This document shows, in pieces, positions 30,815 to 38,859 of a stretch of DNA of 64,000 bases (positions are counted from its first letter, which is position 1; each line of letters opens with the position of its first letter). The stretch lies in NCBI RefSeq assembly GCF_900637195.1, contig NZ_LR134356.1:4898001-4962000 (forward strand), given 5' to 3'. The stretch is from Mycolicibacterium aurum. GTDB lineage: Bacteria > Actinomycetota > Actinomycetes > Mycobacteriales > Mycobacteriaceae. The position numbers and the translations under genes are program-made. The notes beneath the pieces were generated by a model that saw nothing but the letters and a program-made list of their open reading frames with translations, did not search any database and was not told where the DNA came from.

Positions 30815-32527
30815 CTATTGGGTACCTTCCGCATACCAGGTGCGGAATCGGTCGTACTTGGGCATCTCCTCGGAGTTCGCCTTCGGATCGATGCACACAT
30901 GCACCACACCGACTTTGCCGCTGGCGTAGGCGCGGGCGATGGCCGGTCCGATCTCGTCCTCCTTCTCGACGTACTCGCCGTGGCAGCCGAACCCCTCCGC
31001 GACCTTGTCCATCCGGACGTCCTTGCTCCAGTGCACGCCGGGCTGCGGGGACGGCTGCTCGAAGGTGCGCTTGTACACCCCCACCTCGAGGCCCCACTGG
31101 TGGTCGACGCCGACCACGCACACCAGCGGCAGATTCAGCCGAGCCGCGGTCTCCAGCTCCGCGATGTGGAACAGGAACGCCGAGTCACTGGTGAGCAACA
31201 TGACCGGACGGTGGCCGCCCTCGGCCACCGAGGCACCGACGGCGTACGGCAGTCCGGTGCCGAGGTGGCCGAAGTTCTGGTTCCAGATCACATCGCGCGG
31301 CTTGGACTGGGAGTAGGTCCACTGGAAGATCACCGTCGCGCCGCCGTCGCGGACCATGATGCCGTCGGAGAGTTCGTTGAACGCCTTGGTGGCTTCGACG
31401 ACATAGCGGGCCGGGTGGATCGGCGACCGCCCCGACGGTGCGCTCTCGGCGAGCTGCGCAAGTTCCTCGGCGTCGGCCTTGACCAGGGAGTCGAGGTTGG
31501 GTGACGGATCGCGCGGGGTGTCCCGCAGCGCCTCGACGAGTTGCGGCACGACGCCGCGCAGGTCGCCGACCAGTGGCACGTCGAAGGCACGGTTCACGCC
31601 GATGGCGGCCGGGTCCTGCTCGACGTACACCCATTTGCGGTTCGCATTGTTGCCGGCCCAGTGCTGGGTCCTGCCGTAGTGCATGGGCTCACCGAGCTCG
31701 GTTCCCAGTGCGACACAGAGGTCGGACTCCTCGACGGCCTGATTGGCCGCCGGCGAGAACAGATACGGGAAGGTCCGCTCCTGCAGACCCGGGATGTACG
31801 ACGTGCCGCCGGAGGTCTGGATGACGGGGCAGTTCATCAGTTCGGCGAGCTCTTTGACCTCCTGCTGGGTGCGGGAGGTGTGTACGCCGTGACCGACGAG
31901 CAGGATGGGGCTCTTGGCGTTGCGGATCAGCGTGACCGCCTCTGCGACCTCGGGAGCGCCGGCACCCTGGTTGACCAGACGATACCGGTTGGGCGGCAAC
32001 GGTTCTGCCACGTCGAGTTCCTCGAGGATGACATGTGACGGGTATTCGACATAGCTGGGACCGGGGGTGCCGGACAGCGAACGGCGGATCGCCTCGCGGA
32101 TGATCTCGTCGGTCTGGTCGGCGTACTCGATCGAGCTGCTGTACTTGACCGAGGCCTCGAAAAGTGGTTCCTGCCTTACGAATTGGATTCGTCCGCGACG
32201 CACCCGCCGCTCGGTGACGCGGGCCCGCTGGCCTCCGAGGAAGATCACCGGCGAGTTCTCCACGAGTGCGCATTGGATGGCGCCGGCGATGTTGGCCATG
32301 CCGGGTCCGAGGGTGCCGATGCACAGCCCCGGCTTGCCCGTCATCCGAGACGCGGCCTCGGCCATGAAGCCGGCGCTGAGCTCGTGGTGCGGCGCCACCA
32401 CCGACCAGCCGCGGGCTTCGGCCTCGGTGAACATGTGCACGAAGTTGGGGTCGGGGATGCCGAACAACGTGTTGACGCCCTCGGCCTCGAACAGGTCGAG
32501 AATGCGCTTGTAGACCGGTACACCCAT
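30815..32527 (-). CDS. Thiamine-diphosphate-dependent lyase/decarboxylase (acetolactate synthase-like)
   Basis: A 570-residue three-domain TPP enzyme. The N-terminal Pyr domain has the catalytic Glu 49 (PHHELSAGF) and GTLGPGMANIAGAI; the central domain carries ILLVGHG; the C-terminal PP domain has NFGHLGTGLPYAVGA. The Mg/TPP motif reads SDSAFLFHIAELETAARLNLP then VDHQWG, where most relatives have GDG(S) and NN. The SDSAF form is closest to the GDSAF of oxalyl-CoA decarboxylase and 2-hydroxyacyl-CoA lyase. Within this CoA-ester operon a 2-hydroxyacyl-CoA lyase giving an aldehyde for the next-door ALDH is attractive but unproven. Its ATG overlaps the preceding stop (TGATG). Confidence 0.88.
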   Translation of the reverse strand: MGVPVYKRILDLFEAEGVNTLFGIPDPNFVHMFTEAEARGWSVVAPHHELSAGFMAEAASRMTGKPGLCIGTLGPGMANIAGAIQCALVENSPVIFLGGQRARVTERRVRRGRIQFVRQEPLFEASVKYSSSIEYADQTDEIIREAIRRSLSGTPGPSYVEYPSHVILEELDVAEPLPPNRYRLVNQGAGAPEVAEAVTLIRNAKSPILLVGHGVHTSRTQQEVKELAELMNCPVIQTSGGTSYIPGLQERTFPYLFSPAANQAVEESDLCVALGTELGEPMHYGRTQHWAGNNANRKWVYVEQDPAAIGVNRAFDVPLVGDLRGVVPQLVEALRDTPRDPSPNLDSLVKADAEELAQLAESAPSGRSPIHPARYVVEATKAFNELSDGIMVRDGGATVIFQWTYSQSKPRDVIWNQNFGHLGTGLPYAVGASVAEGGHRPVMLLTSDSAFLFHIAELETAARLNLPLVCVVGVDHQWGLEVGVYKRTFEQPSPQPGVHWSKDVRMDKVAEGFGCHGEYVEKEDEIGPAIARAYASGKVGVVHVCIDPKANSEEMPKYDRFRTWYAEGTQ

Positions 32528-33525
32528 CAGAACTCCTTCGTTTGGTATCGCTGTGCGAGTCGTTGACGTTGTGCTGCAGGTGAACCGAAGAGGGAACGGT
32601 TCAGTGCGGCGCGTTTGAGGTATCTATGAATTCCGCTTTCCCACGTGTAGCCGATGCCGCCGTGCAGTTGCATGGCCTTGCCGGCGATGTCGACGGCGGC
32701 CGAACAGGCGTACGACTTCGCCATGGCGGCCGGGATCGCGGCATCGGCACCGTCGGCGATGACGGCCACCGCTTCGGCGACGAGTTGGCGTGACACTTCG
32801 ACGGCGACGAGCATGTCGGCGCAGGCGTGTTTGACCGCCTGGAACGATCCGATCGGACGGCCGAACTGGTGCCGCACCTTCACGTAGTCGACAGACGCCG
32901 TGAGCATCTGCTCCGCAATTCCCAGGCTGTCGCACGCGATGGCGATCGTGGCGCGGTCGCGGAGCGCGCCGGTGGCGGCGGCACTGTCGAACGGGAGCAC
33001 CGTCTCGGGGGTCACCCCATCGGCGGTCACGGTGGCCAGCCTGCGGGTCTCGTCGACAACGGGCTGCGCGGTGACCGTGACGGCCTTCGCCGGGACGACG
33101 GCGACGCCCTGGTGAACGGGGATCAGGAGGCGGTCAGCACCGGCGGCATCGGGGACGAACGCGGCGTGACCGCTCAATGTGCCTTCGGTGAGGGTGAATT
33201 CGTCGGTAACCACCGCGATCCGGCCGGGTCCGCCGGCGACGGCGTCAAGCAGCTCATCGGCGCCGCCGGATGGCAGCAGGTTCAGCACACCGACGGCGAG
33301 CACTGCACTGCCCAGATAGCTGTTGGCGCTGGCCGCGCGCCCGATCTGGGTGAGGATCACCGCGGTCTCGCCGAATGTCGCACCGGCGCCGCCGCGCGCG
33401 TCGGGCACTTCCAGTCCGGTCCAGCCGGCCTCGACCAGTACCGGCCAGTCGATGTCGCGTTCCTTGGCCAGCAGGTCGCCGGCGACCGAGCGCAGCTCGT
33501 CGTGAAATTCCCCGAAGTCCGTCAC
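32527..33525 (-). CDS. Acyl-CoA dehydrogenase, small subunit of pair 2
   Basis: A 332-residue ACAD, shorter than the 380-390 of the full enzyme. The C-terminal helical domain is clear (VRHQFGRPIGSFQAVKHACADM, MQLHGGIGYTWESGIHRYLKRA), while the middle FAD/substrate strand region lacks the usual SEPEAGSD motif. In mycobacterial steroid degradation, adjacent large and small FadE proteins form alpha2beta2 enzymes in which the small partner completes the FAD site; this gene and the next upstream one look like such a pair. GTG 33525 overlaps the preceding stop as GTGA. Confidence 0.87.
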   Translation of the reverse strand: MTDFGEFHDELRSVAGDLLAKERDIDWPVLVEAGWTGLEVPDARGGAGATFGETAVILTQIGRAASANSYLGSAVLAVGVLNLLPSGGADELLDAVAGGPGRIAVVTDEFTLTEGTLSGHAAFVPDAAGADRLLIPVHQGVAVVPAKAVTVTAQPVVDETRRLATVTADGVTPETVLPFDSAAATGALRDRATIAIACDSLGIAEQMLTASVDYVKVRHQFGRPIGSFQAVKHACADMLVAVEVSRQLVAEAVAVIADGADAAIPAAMAKSYACSAAVDIAGKAMQLHGGIGYTWESGIHRYLKRAALNRSLFGSPAAQRQRLAQRYQTKEF

Positions 33526-34676
33526 TGCGCCACGCTCGGTTCCCGGGGCAGTCCGAGGCCGCGTTCGGCGATGATGGTCCGCTGGATCTCGCTGGCCCCG
33601 CCGGGAATCGTCCATTCCCACGAGCCGACGAAGTCGAGCACCCACAATCCGGATTCCCAGCCGCTGGACATCGGCTTGGCCATCATCGTGTGTGCTTCGG
33701 GGCCGCCGATCTCGACGGCGAAATCAGTGAGCCGCTGCAACAGTTCGCTGTAGTACAGCTTCACGATCGAGGCGTCGGCAGGGCCTGCGGCGCCGCGCTC
33801 CACGATGCGCCTGCACATCCCGCGTAGGCCGGTGATCTCGGTGTCGAACTGCGCGAGCCGGTCGGCGACCACCGGGTCGTCGACGGGTGAGGATTCCACG
33901 AGCCAGCGGAACCCTGCGTTCGCGAGGCGCTCAGCCAACTCCAGCATGGTCATGCCGCGCTCTGCTCCGAGCGTCGCCTGGGCCACCTGCCATCCCGCGT
34001 TCTCGGCGCCGATGAGGTTGGCGGCGGGGATCACCACGTCGTCGAGGAAGATCTCGCAGAAGTGCGAGTCACCGACCGCGTTCCGGATGGGCCGCACGTC
34101 CACCCCCGGCGACGTCATGTCCAGCACGAAGTACGAGATGCCCTTCCGCTTCGGCGCGTCGGGATCGGTGCGGGCGAGCAGCAGACACCAGTCCGCGTGC
34201 ATACCGCCGCTGGCCCAGAGCTTCTGGCCGTTGACGACGAAACAGTCGCCCGCGCGGCGCGCCGTGGTGCGCAGCGCAGCAAGGTCGGATCCGGCCTCCG
34301 GCTCGGAGAACCCCTGGACCCAGATCTCACCGTCGAGGATCGCCGGCAGATGACGCTTGCGCTGCTCGTCCGTGCCCGCCACCAGCAAGGTCGATGCGGC
34401 GTGGTGGATCCCGACGAAGGCCAGCACCAGCCGCGGCGCATCGTGGGCAGCCAGTTCCTGATACAGGATCACCTGGTTCTCGACCGAGAGGCCACCGCCC
34501 CACTCCGCAGGCCAGTGGGGCACGGCGTATCCGGCACTGTGCAGTTCGGCGAACCAGGCCTTCTGGAAGCGGACGAACTCCTCGTCGCTCACGCCGGTCT
34601 GGGTGGCCCGCCAGTCGCGCGGGATGTGGTCGCGGCACCACGCGCGAACTTCCCCGCGGAAGTCGGCGGCGCTCAC
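33522..34676 (-). CDS. Acyl-CoA dehydrogenase, large subunit of pair 2
   Basis: A 384-residue ACAD with the full FAD-binding signature WVQGFSEPEAGSDLAALRTTARR and FVVNGQKLWASGGMHADW, a middle VLDMTSPGVDVRPI strand and the C-terminal IPGGASEIQRTIIAERGLGLPRE. It should dehydrogenate an acyl-CoA at C2-C3 with electrons passed to ETF. GTG 34676 overlaps the stop of the previous gene; the long in-frame extension upstream is shadow. Together with the following 332-residue protein it probably forms a heterotetramer. Confidence 0.9.
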   Translation of the reverse strand: MSAADFRGEVRAWCRDHIPRDWRATQTGVSDEEFVRFQKAWFAELHSAGYAVPHWPAEWGGGLSVENQVILYQELAAHDAPRLVLAFVGIHHAASTLLVAGTDEQRKRHLPAILDGEIWVQGFSEPEAGSDLAALRTTARRAGDCFVVNGQKLWASGGMHADWCLLLARTDPDAPKRKGISYFVLDMTSPGVDVRPIRNAVGDSHFCEIFLDDVVIPAANLIGAENAGWQVAQATLGAERGMTMLELAERLANAGFRWLVESSPVDDPVVADRLAQFDTEITGLRGMCRRIVERGAAGPADASIVKLYYSELLQRLTDFAVEIGGPEAHTMMAKPMSSGWESGLWVLDFVGSWEWTIPGGASEIQRTIIAERGLGLPREPSVAQ

Positions 34677-35590
34677 GTGAACAGTCCCGTCAGTCCGCGC
34701 TGCCCGGCGGAGCGTTCCAGCTGATCCCGAGTCGCCGACAGCCCGAATGGCAGGCGGCGCAAGGGCTGGCTGTAGCGCGACAGCCACGACAAGGTGGTCT
34801 CGTCGCAGAAGCCGACCGCACCGTGCAGCTGATGACACACCCGGAACACGACGTCGGCGGCTTCGATCGCGGCCATCCGCAACGCGAGGGCGTCGTCGAC
34901 CGCGTTCGGCTGGTCGGTCGCGACACTCCACAGCGCATGCTTGGCGAGGATGTCCACGCCGCTGCGTTCGACCTCGGCGTCCGTCAGCTGAAACTGCACA
35001 CCCTGGAACGACGACAGGGCCTGGCCGAACTGCTTACGCAGGCGCACGTGCGCAACAGTCAGCGTGATCGCGCGGTCGAGCATGCCGAGCAGGGTCCAGC
35101 ACGGCAGCACCAGTCCCAGTGCGACATCGCGCGCACCCGCGTCGTCGAGCGGCGACAGATCGAGCTCGGTGACGAACGCAGCGTCGACGGCGCCGTGCGC
35201 AGTGACGCGGGACCGGTGACCGCCGAGGTCGACTGCTGCCCAATGTAAGTCGAGCCCGGCGAGCGGCGCGGCGGGGCGTGGGCCGGCCACGACGACGAGG
35301 CCGTCGACGTCCAGGTCGGCCGGCTTGGCGAGCCTCTCGGCCAGCGGGTAGGGCAGCGCCCAGAAGCCGGCGCTGCGGCACAGCGCGGCCGCGGCCTCCA
35401 GTCCCTCGGTGTCGGTGCGAGGATCCAGGTCCCAGGCGCCGAGCTCCGCAAGCACCGGGCCCACGAGTGAGTCCCGGGAGTCGGGCGTCGCCTCGGCCTG
35501 TTCGAGAAGCCGGTCACCCCCCGCGGATTCGAACGCGTGCAACGACAGGCGGCCGTACTCGAGCGCGTCGTCGCTCAGGTCGAGGATCAT
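34673..35590 (-). CDS. Acyl-CoA dehydrogenase, small subunit of pair 1
   Basis: A 305-residue truncated-type ACAD. The N-terminal half is diverged and short, without the SEPEAGSD box; the C-terminal domain has VRLRKQFGQALSSFQGVQFQLTDAEVE and VCHQLHGAVGFCDETTLSWLSRYSQPLRRL, the FAD-contacting helices. It resembles the beta subunits of steroid-type heteromeric dehydrogenases and is coupled by ATGA to the full-length dehydrogenase upstream and by GTGA to the next pair downstream. Confidence 0.86.
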   Translation of the reverse strand: MILDLSDDALEYGRLSLHAFESAGGDRLLEQAEATPDSRDSLVGPVLAELGAWDLDPRTDTEGLEAAAALCRSAGFWALPYPLAERLAKPADLDVDGLVVVAGPRPAAPLAGLDLHWAAVDLGGHRSRVTAHGAVDAAFVTELDLSPLDDAGARDVALGLVLPCWTLLGMLDRAITLTVAHVRLRKQFGQALSSFQGVQFQLTDAEVERSGVDILAKHALWSVATDQPNAVDDALALRMAAIEAADVVFRVCHQLHGAVGFCDETTLSWLSRYSQPLRRLPFGLSATRDQLERSAGQRGLTGLFT

Positions 35591-36753
35591 GTGGCACCGC
35601 TCAACATGGCGCGGGACAGCAGGATCCGTTGCATCTCGATACTTCCCGACGACACCGTGGACGCCTGCGAATAGCGCCAGTGGTCCTCCACCTCACCCAG
35701 GAACCACGCCGCTCGGTGATCGTCGTGTCCGACCGCGGCGGCGATGTCCATCAGCACCTCGGCGCTGTCCTGGTCCAGCTTCGTCACCGCGATGCGGTAC
35801 GCGGACGCGTCGCCCGGTGTGATCCGTCCGCTGCGCTGCAGCGCGACCACGCGATAGGCCAGCAGCCGGGCGCGGCGGCAGTGCGTGAGCATCCGGATCC
35901 AGCGGCCCCGTAGCTCGGCGGGCAGCGATTCCCACCGCTCCCCCAACACCGTCGGCGCAGCCGCCAGCAGGCGTTCACACCGCGCGTAGCGCGCGATGCC
36001 GACGCGCTCGAACGACATCACGTCCTGCACGATCGACCAGCCCGCATCGACAGTGCCGAGCACGTCGGCCTCGGTGACACGCAGGGCGTCGAAGAACACC
36101 TCGTTGAGGTGGTGCGGCCCCAGCATGGAGCGGATCGGCCGCACCGTGATCGCCGGATCGTCCATCGGCACAAGGAAAATCGTCAGGCCCTGTTGTTTCT
36201 TCTGGGTAGCACCTTCTCCGACGCGAGACGTACGCGCCAGCAGGAAGCACCACTGCGCCATCGTGGCGTAGGACGTCCAGATCTTCTGGCCGCTGACCAA
36301 CCATCCGTCGCCGTCGGGGCGCGCGGTGGTGCGCAGCGACGCCAGGTCCGAACCTGCCTCCGGCTCCGAGAATCCCTGACACCAGATCACCTCACCCGCC
36401 GCGATGGGAGGCAGGTGCGTGCGCTGCTGATCTTCGGTGCCGTGCCGCATGATGATCGGCCCGACCCAGTTCACACCCATGTACTGCGCGCCCCGCGGTT
36501 CGTGGTGGGCCCACATCTCCTCACGCACCACCGTCTGCTCCCACACCGACGCCCCACCGCCGCCGAATTCCTCCGGCCACGCCAGGCACAGCAGGTTACG
36601 GTCGGCCAGTGTGCGGCAGAACTGCTGTGCGGTCTCCAGGTCGGCCGGATCGTCGGTAAAGGCACCGAGAAATCGTTCGGGCACATGGTCGTCGACCAGA
36701 TCCCGCAGCTCGCGCCGCAGGTCGCCGGCCCGCTTGCCCATGTCGAAGTCCAT
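35587..36753 (-). CDS. Acyl-CoA dehydrogenase, large subunit of pair 1
   Basis: A 388-residue ACAD with WCQGFSEPEAGSDLASLRTTARPDGDGWLVSGQKIWTSYATMAQWC, FLVPMDDPAITVRPIRSMLGPHHLNEVFFDALRV and the C-terminal EDHWRYSQASTVSSGSIEMQRILLSRAMLSG. Pairing with the 305-residue neighbour into an alpha2beta2 enzyme is inferred from order and size. The ATG overlaps the CoA-transferase stop (TGATG). Confidence 0.9.
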   Translation of the reverse strand: MDFDMGKRAGDLRRELRDLVDDHVPERFLGAFTDDPADLETAQQFCRTLADRNLLCLAWPEEFGGGGASVWEQTVVREEMWAHHEPRGAQYMGVNWVGPIIMRHGTEDQQRTHLPPIAAGEVIWCQGFSEPEAGSDLASLRTTARPDGDGWLVSGQKIWTSYATMAQWCFLLARTSRVGEGATQKKQQGLTIFLVPMDDPAITVRPIRSMLGPHHLNEVFFDALRVTEADVLGTVDAGWSIVQDVMSFERVGIARYARCERLLAAAPTVLGERWESLPAELRGRWIRMLTHCRRARLLAYRVVALQRSGRITPGDASAYRIAVTKLDQDSAEVLMDIAAAVGHDDHRAAWFLGEVEDHWRYSQASTVSSGSIEMQRILLSRAMLSGAT

Positions 36754-37916
36754 CAGCCCACCTGCTTTGCGGTGAGACCGAGTTCCTCAAGCACCGCCGC
36801 GGTGTCGGCACCCAGCTCGGGCGCCGGTCCTCGGACATGCCCTGGGGTGCGTGAGAACCACGTCGGCACACCGGGGAACGTGACCTTGCCGTGTGGCGTA
36901 TCGATCGTCTCGAACAGGCCGACGGCGTTGAGGTGCGGATCGTCGAAGAGGTCGTCCGGGGTGTTCAGCCGCGCCGCGGGAATCTCCAACTCCCGGAACA
37001 GGTCCAGCCACTCGTCGGTGGTGCGTTCGGCCAACGTCTGCGCCACCAGCCCGTAGACGGCGTCGATCTGATGTGCACGCGCTTCCAGCGTGGCGTAGAG
37101 ATCGGTGGCCCACGGTGGCTGGACCGCGGCGATGAACGCGTTCCAGTGCTTGTCGTTGTAGATCAGCACGGCGACGTAGCCGTCCTTGGTGCGGTACGGC
37201 CGCCGGTTCGGTGCCACCGTCCGGGGGTAGACGGCCGGGCCGAGCGGGGGGTCGAACATGGCGCCGTTGGCATGCTCGACCAGCATGAAGGAGGCCATGG
37301 TCTCGAACATGGCGACCTCGACCTCTTGGCCTTCCCCGGTGCGCTCCCGATGGAACAGCGCCATCATCGTCGCGTACAACGCGGTCAGCCCCGCCACCTT
37401 ATCGGCCATGATGGTGCCGACGTAGTCTGCTTCGCCGGTGAGTTGCCGCTGCACAGCCGGGATTCCGCATTCCGCCTGGATGGTGTCGTCGTAGGCGGGC
37501 CGGTCGTGTTCGGGACCGCGCCTGCCGTAGCCGTAGCAGTTCGTGTACACGATGGACGGATTGACGGCGGCCACGTCGTCGTAGCCGAAGCCGAGTTTGG
37601 CGATCGCCTTGGAGCGCATCGAGTGGATGAACACGTCAGCGCGCTGGATGAGCGTGCGCATCGCCGTCACGCCGTCGTCCGACCGCAGATCCAGCACGAC
37701 GCTGCGCTTGCCGCGGTTGACGTTGACGAAGACGCCACTCATGCCGGACACCGGGCCCACGGAGATGAAGCGGGTGTTATCGCCCTGCGGCGGTTCCACT
37801 TTGATGACATCCGCGCCCATGTCGGCCATGATCTGCGTGCAGTACGGTCCCATCACCATCGCGGTCAGGTCGACCACGCGGATCCCCGCCAGCGGGCCTC
37901 GTGTCGGCTCAGGCAT
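36753..37916 (-). CDS. CaiB/BaiF (class III) CoA transferase
   Basis: A 387-residue class III CoA transferase: GPLAGIRVVDLTAMVMGPYCTQIMADMGADVIKVEPPQGD at the start with the CoA-binding loop, NRGKRSVVLDLRSDDG, and the YDDTIQAECGIPAVQR region, where the Asp that forms the acyl anhydride is expected. It would transfer CoA from a donor thioester to a pathway acid, or act as a racemase-like enzyme as some family members do. Overlap is 8 nt with the SDR upstream and 1 nt with the dehydrogenase downstream. Confidence 0.92.
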   Translation of the reverse strand: MPEPTRGPLAGIRVVDLTAMVMGPYCTQIMADMGADVIKVEPPQGDNTRFISVGPVSGMSGVFVNVNRGKRSVVLDLRSDDGVTAMRTLIQRADVFIHSMRSKAIAKLGFGYDDVAAVNPSIVYTNCYGYGRRGPEHDRPAYDDTIQAECGIPAVQRQLTGEADYVGTIMADKVAGLTALYATMMALFHRERTGEGQEVEVAMFETMASFMLVEHANGAMFDPPLGPAVYPRTVAPNRRPYRTKDGYVAVLIYNDKHWNAFIAAVQPPWATDLYATLEARAHQIDAVYGLVAQTLAERTTDEWLDLFRELEIPAARLNTPDDLFDDPHLNAVGLFETIDTPHGKVTFPGVPTWFSRTPGHVRGPAPELGADTAAVLEELGLTAKQVG

Positions 37917-38859
37917 GAACCGCCCCCTGTTGCCTGCCTGCCATGGCGAAGCTGTATCGGATGTGGTCGTTGTGCCCGTCCGGCACGACGGGGAACGTGA
38001 CGGGTTCCGACCGGTCGCGGATCGCCGTCAGATGCTCGGCGACGTCCTCGATGGCCCATTCGGGCCGGTACACACCCGGCGATTCGGTGACGACCGCAGT
38101 GGCCACCCGGCCGGCCAGCGCGACGAACATCTCCCCGGTGGCGGTGCAGGATTCGTGGCCGAGGTAGCCGACCACCGGGGCGACAAGCTCGGGGCCCATC
38201 GGCGGATAGGCCGAGGTGTCGATGCCCGCTGCCATCCGGGTCACCGCGGCCGGCACGATCACGTTGCTCGTGACGTTGTGCGCCGCGCCCTCCATCGCCG
38301 CGACATTCGACAGCCCGATCACACCCGCTTTGGCGACGGCGTAATTGGCGACGTCGTGGTTGCCGTACAACCCGCCGATCGAGGAGGTGAGCACGATGCG
38401 GCCATAGCCGGCCGCGCACATCACGGGAAACGAAGGCCGCACGACATGGAACGCACCCCGCAGGTGCACGTCGAGCACCGCCTCGAAGTCGTCGTAGGAC
38501 ATGTCCTTCAGCGACGCCCTACGCACGATGCCCGCGTTGTGCACCAGGATGTCGACGCCGCCGAACCGCTCGAGCGCGGTGCCGATGATCGCCTGTCCGC
38601 CTTCGGGAGTGGCCACCGAATCGGTACTGGCGACGGCTTCGCCGCCGGCGTCCACGATGTCGCGCACCACGTCGTGGGCCGGTCCGGTGTCGCCGCCGTC
38701 GCCGGATTCGAGGCCGTCGAGCGCGCCGCCGGAATCGTTGACCACCACCTTGGCGCCGCGCGCGGCGAACATCAGGGCATAGGCGCGTCCCAGCCCGCGT
38801 CCGCCACCTGTGACGACGGCGACGCGTCCGTCGAACCTGAGGTCCGGGGTGTCAGCCAC
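37909..38859 (-). CDS. SDR, 3-hydroxyacyl-CoA dehydrogenase-like (MFE-2 N-terminal type)
   Basis: A 316-residue SDR with LRFDGRVAVVTGGGRGLGRAYALMFAARGAKVVVNDSGG, the start typical of peroxisomal multifunctional enzyme type 2 dehydrogenase domains, NAGIVRRASLKDMSYDDFEAVLDVHLRGAFHV, and the catalytic NYAVAK. It most likely oxidises a 3-hydroxyacyl-CoA or a ring alcohol. The long C-terminal extension after the SDR core is usual for this group. GTG 38859 overlaps the monooxygenase stop by 8 nt; an in-frame GTG at 38883 is an alternative. Confidence 0.9.
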   Translation of the reverse strand: MADTPDLRFDGRVAVVTGGGRGLGRAYALMFAARGAKVVVNDSGGALDGLESGDGGDTGPAHDVVRDIVDAGGEAVASTDSVATPEGGQAIIGTALERFGGVDILVHNAGIVRRASLKDMSYDDFEAVLDVHLRGAFHVVRPSFPVMCAAGYGRIVLTSSIGGLYGNHDVANYAVAKAGVIGLSNVAAMEGAAHNVTSNVIVPAAVTRMAAGIDTSAYPPMGPELVAPVVGYLGHESCTATGEMFVALAGRVATAVVTESPGVYRPEWAIEDVAEHLTAIRDRSEPVTFPVVPDGHNDHIRYSFAMAGRQQGAVHA

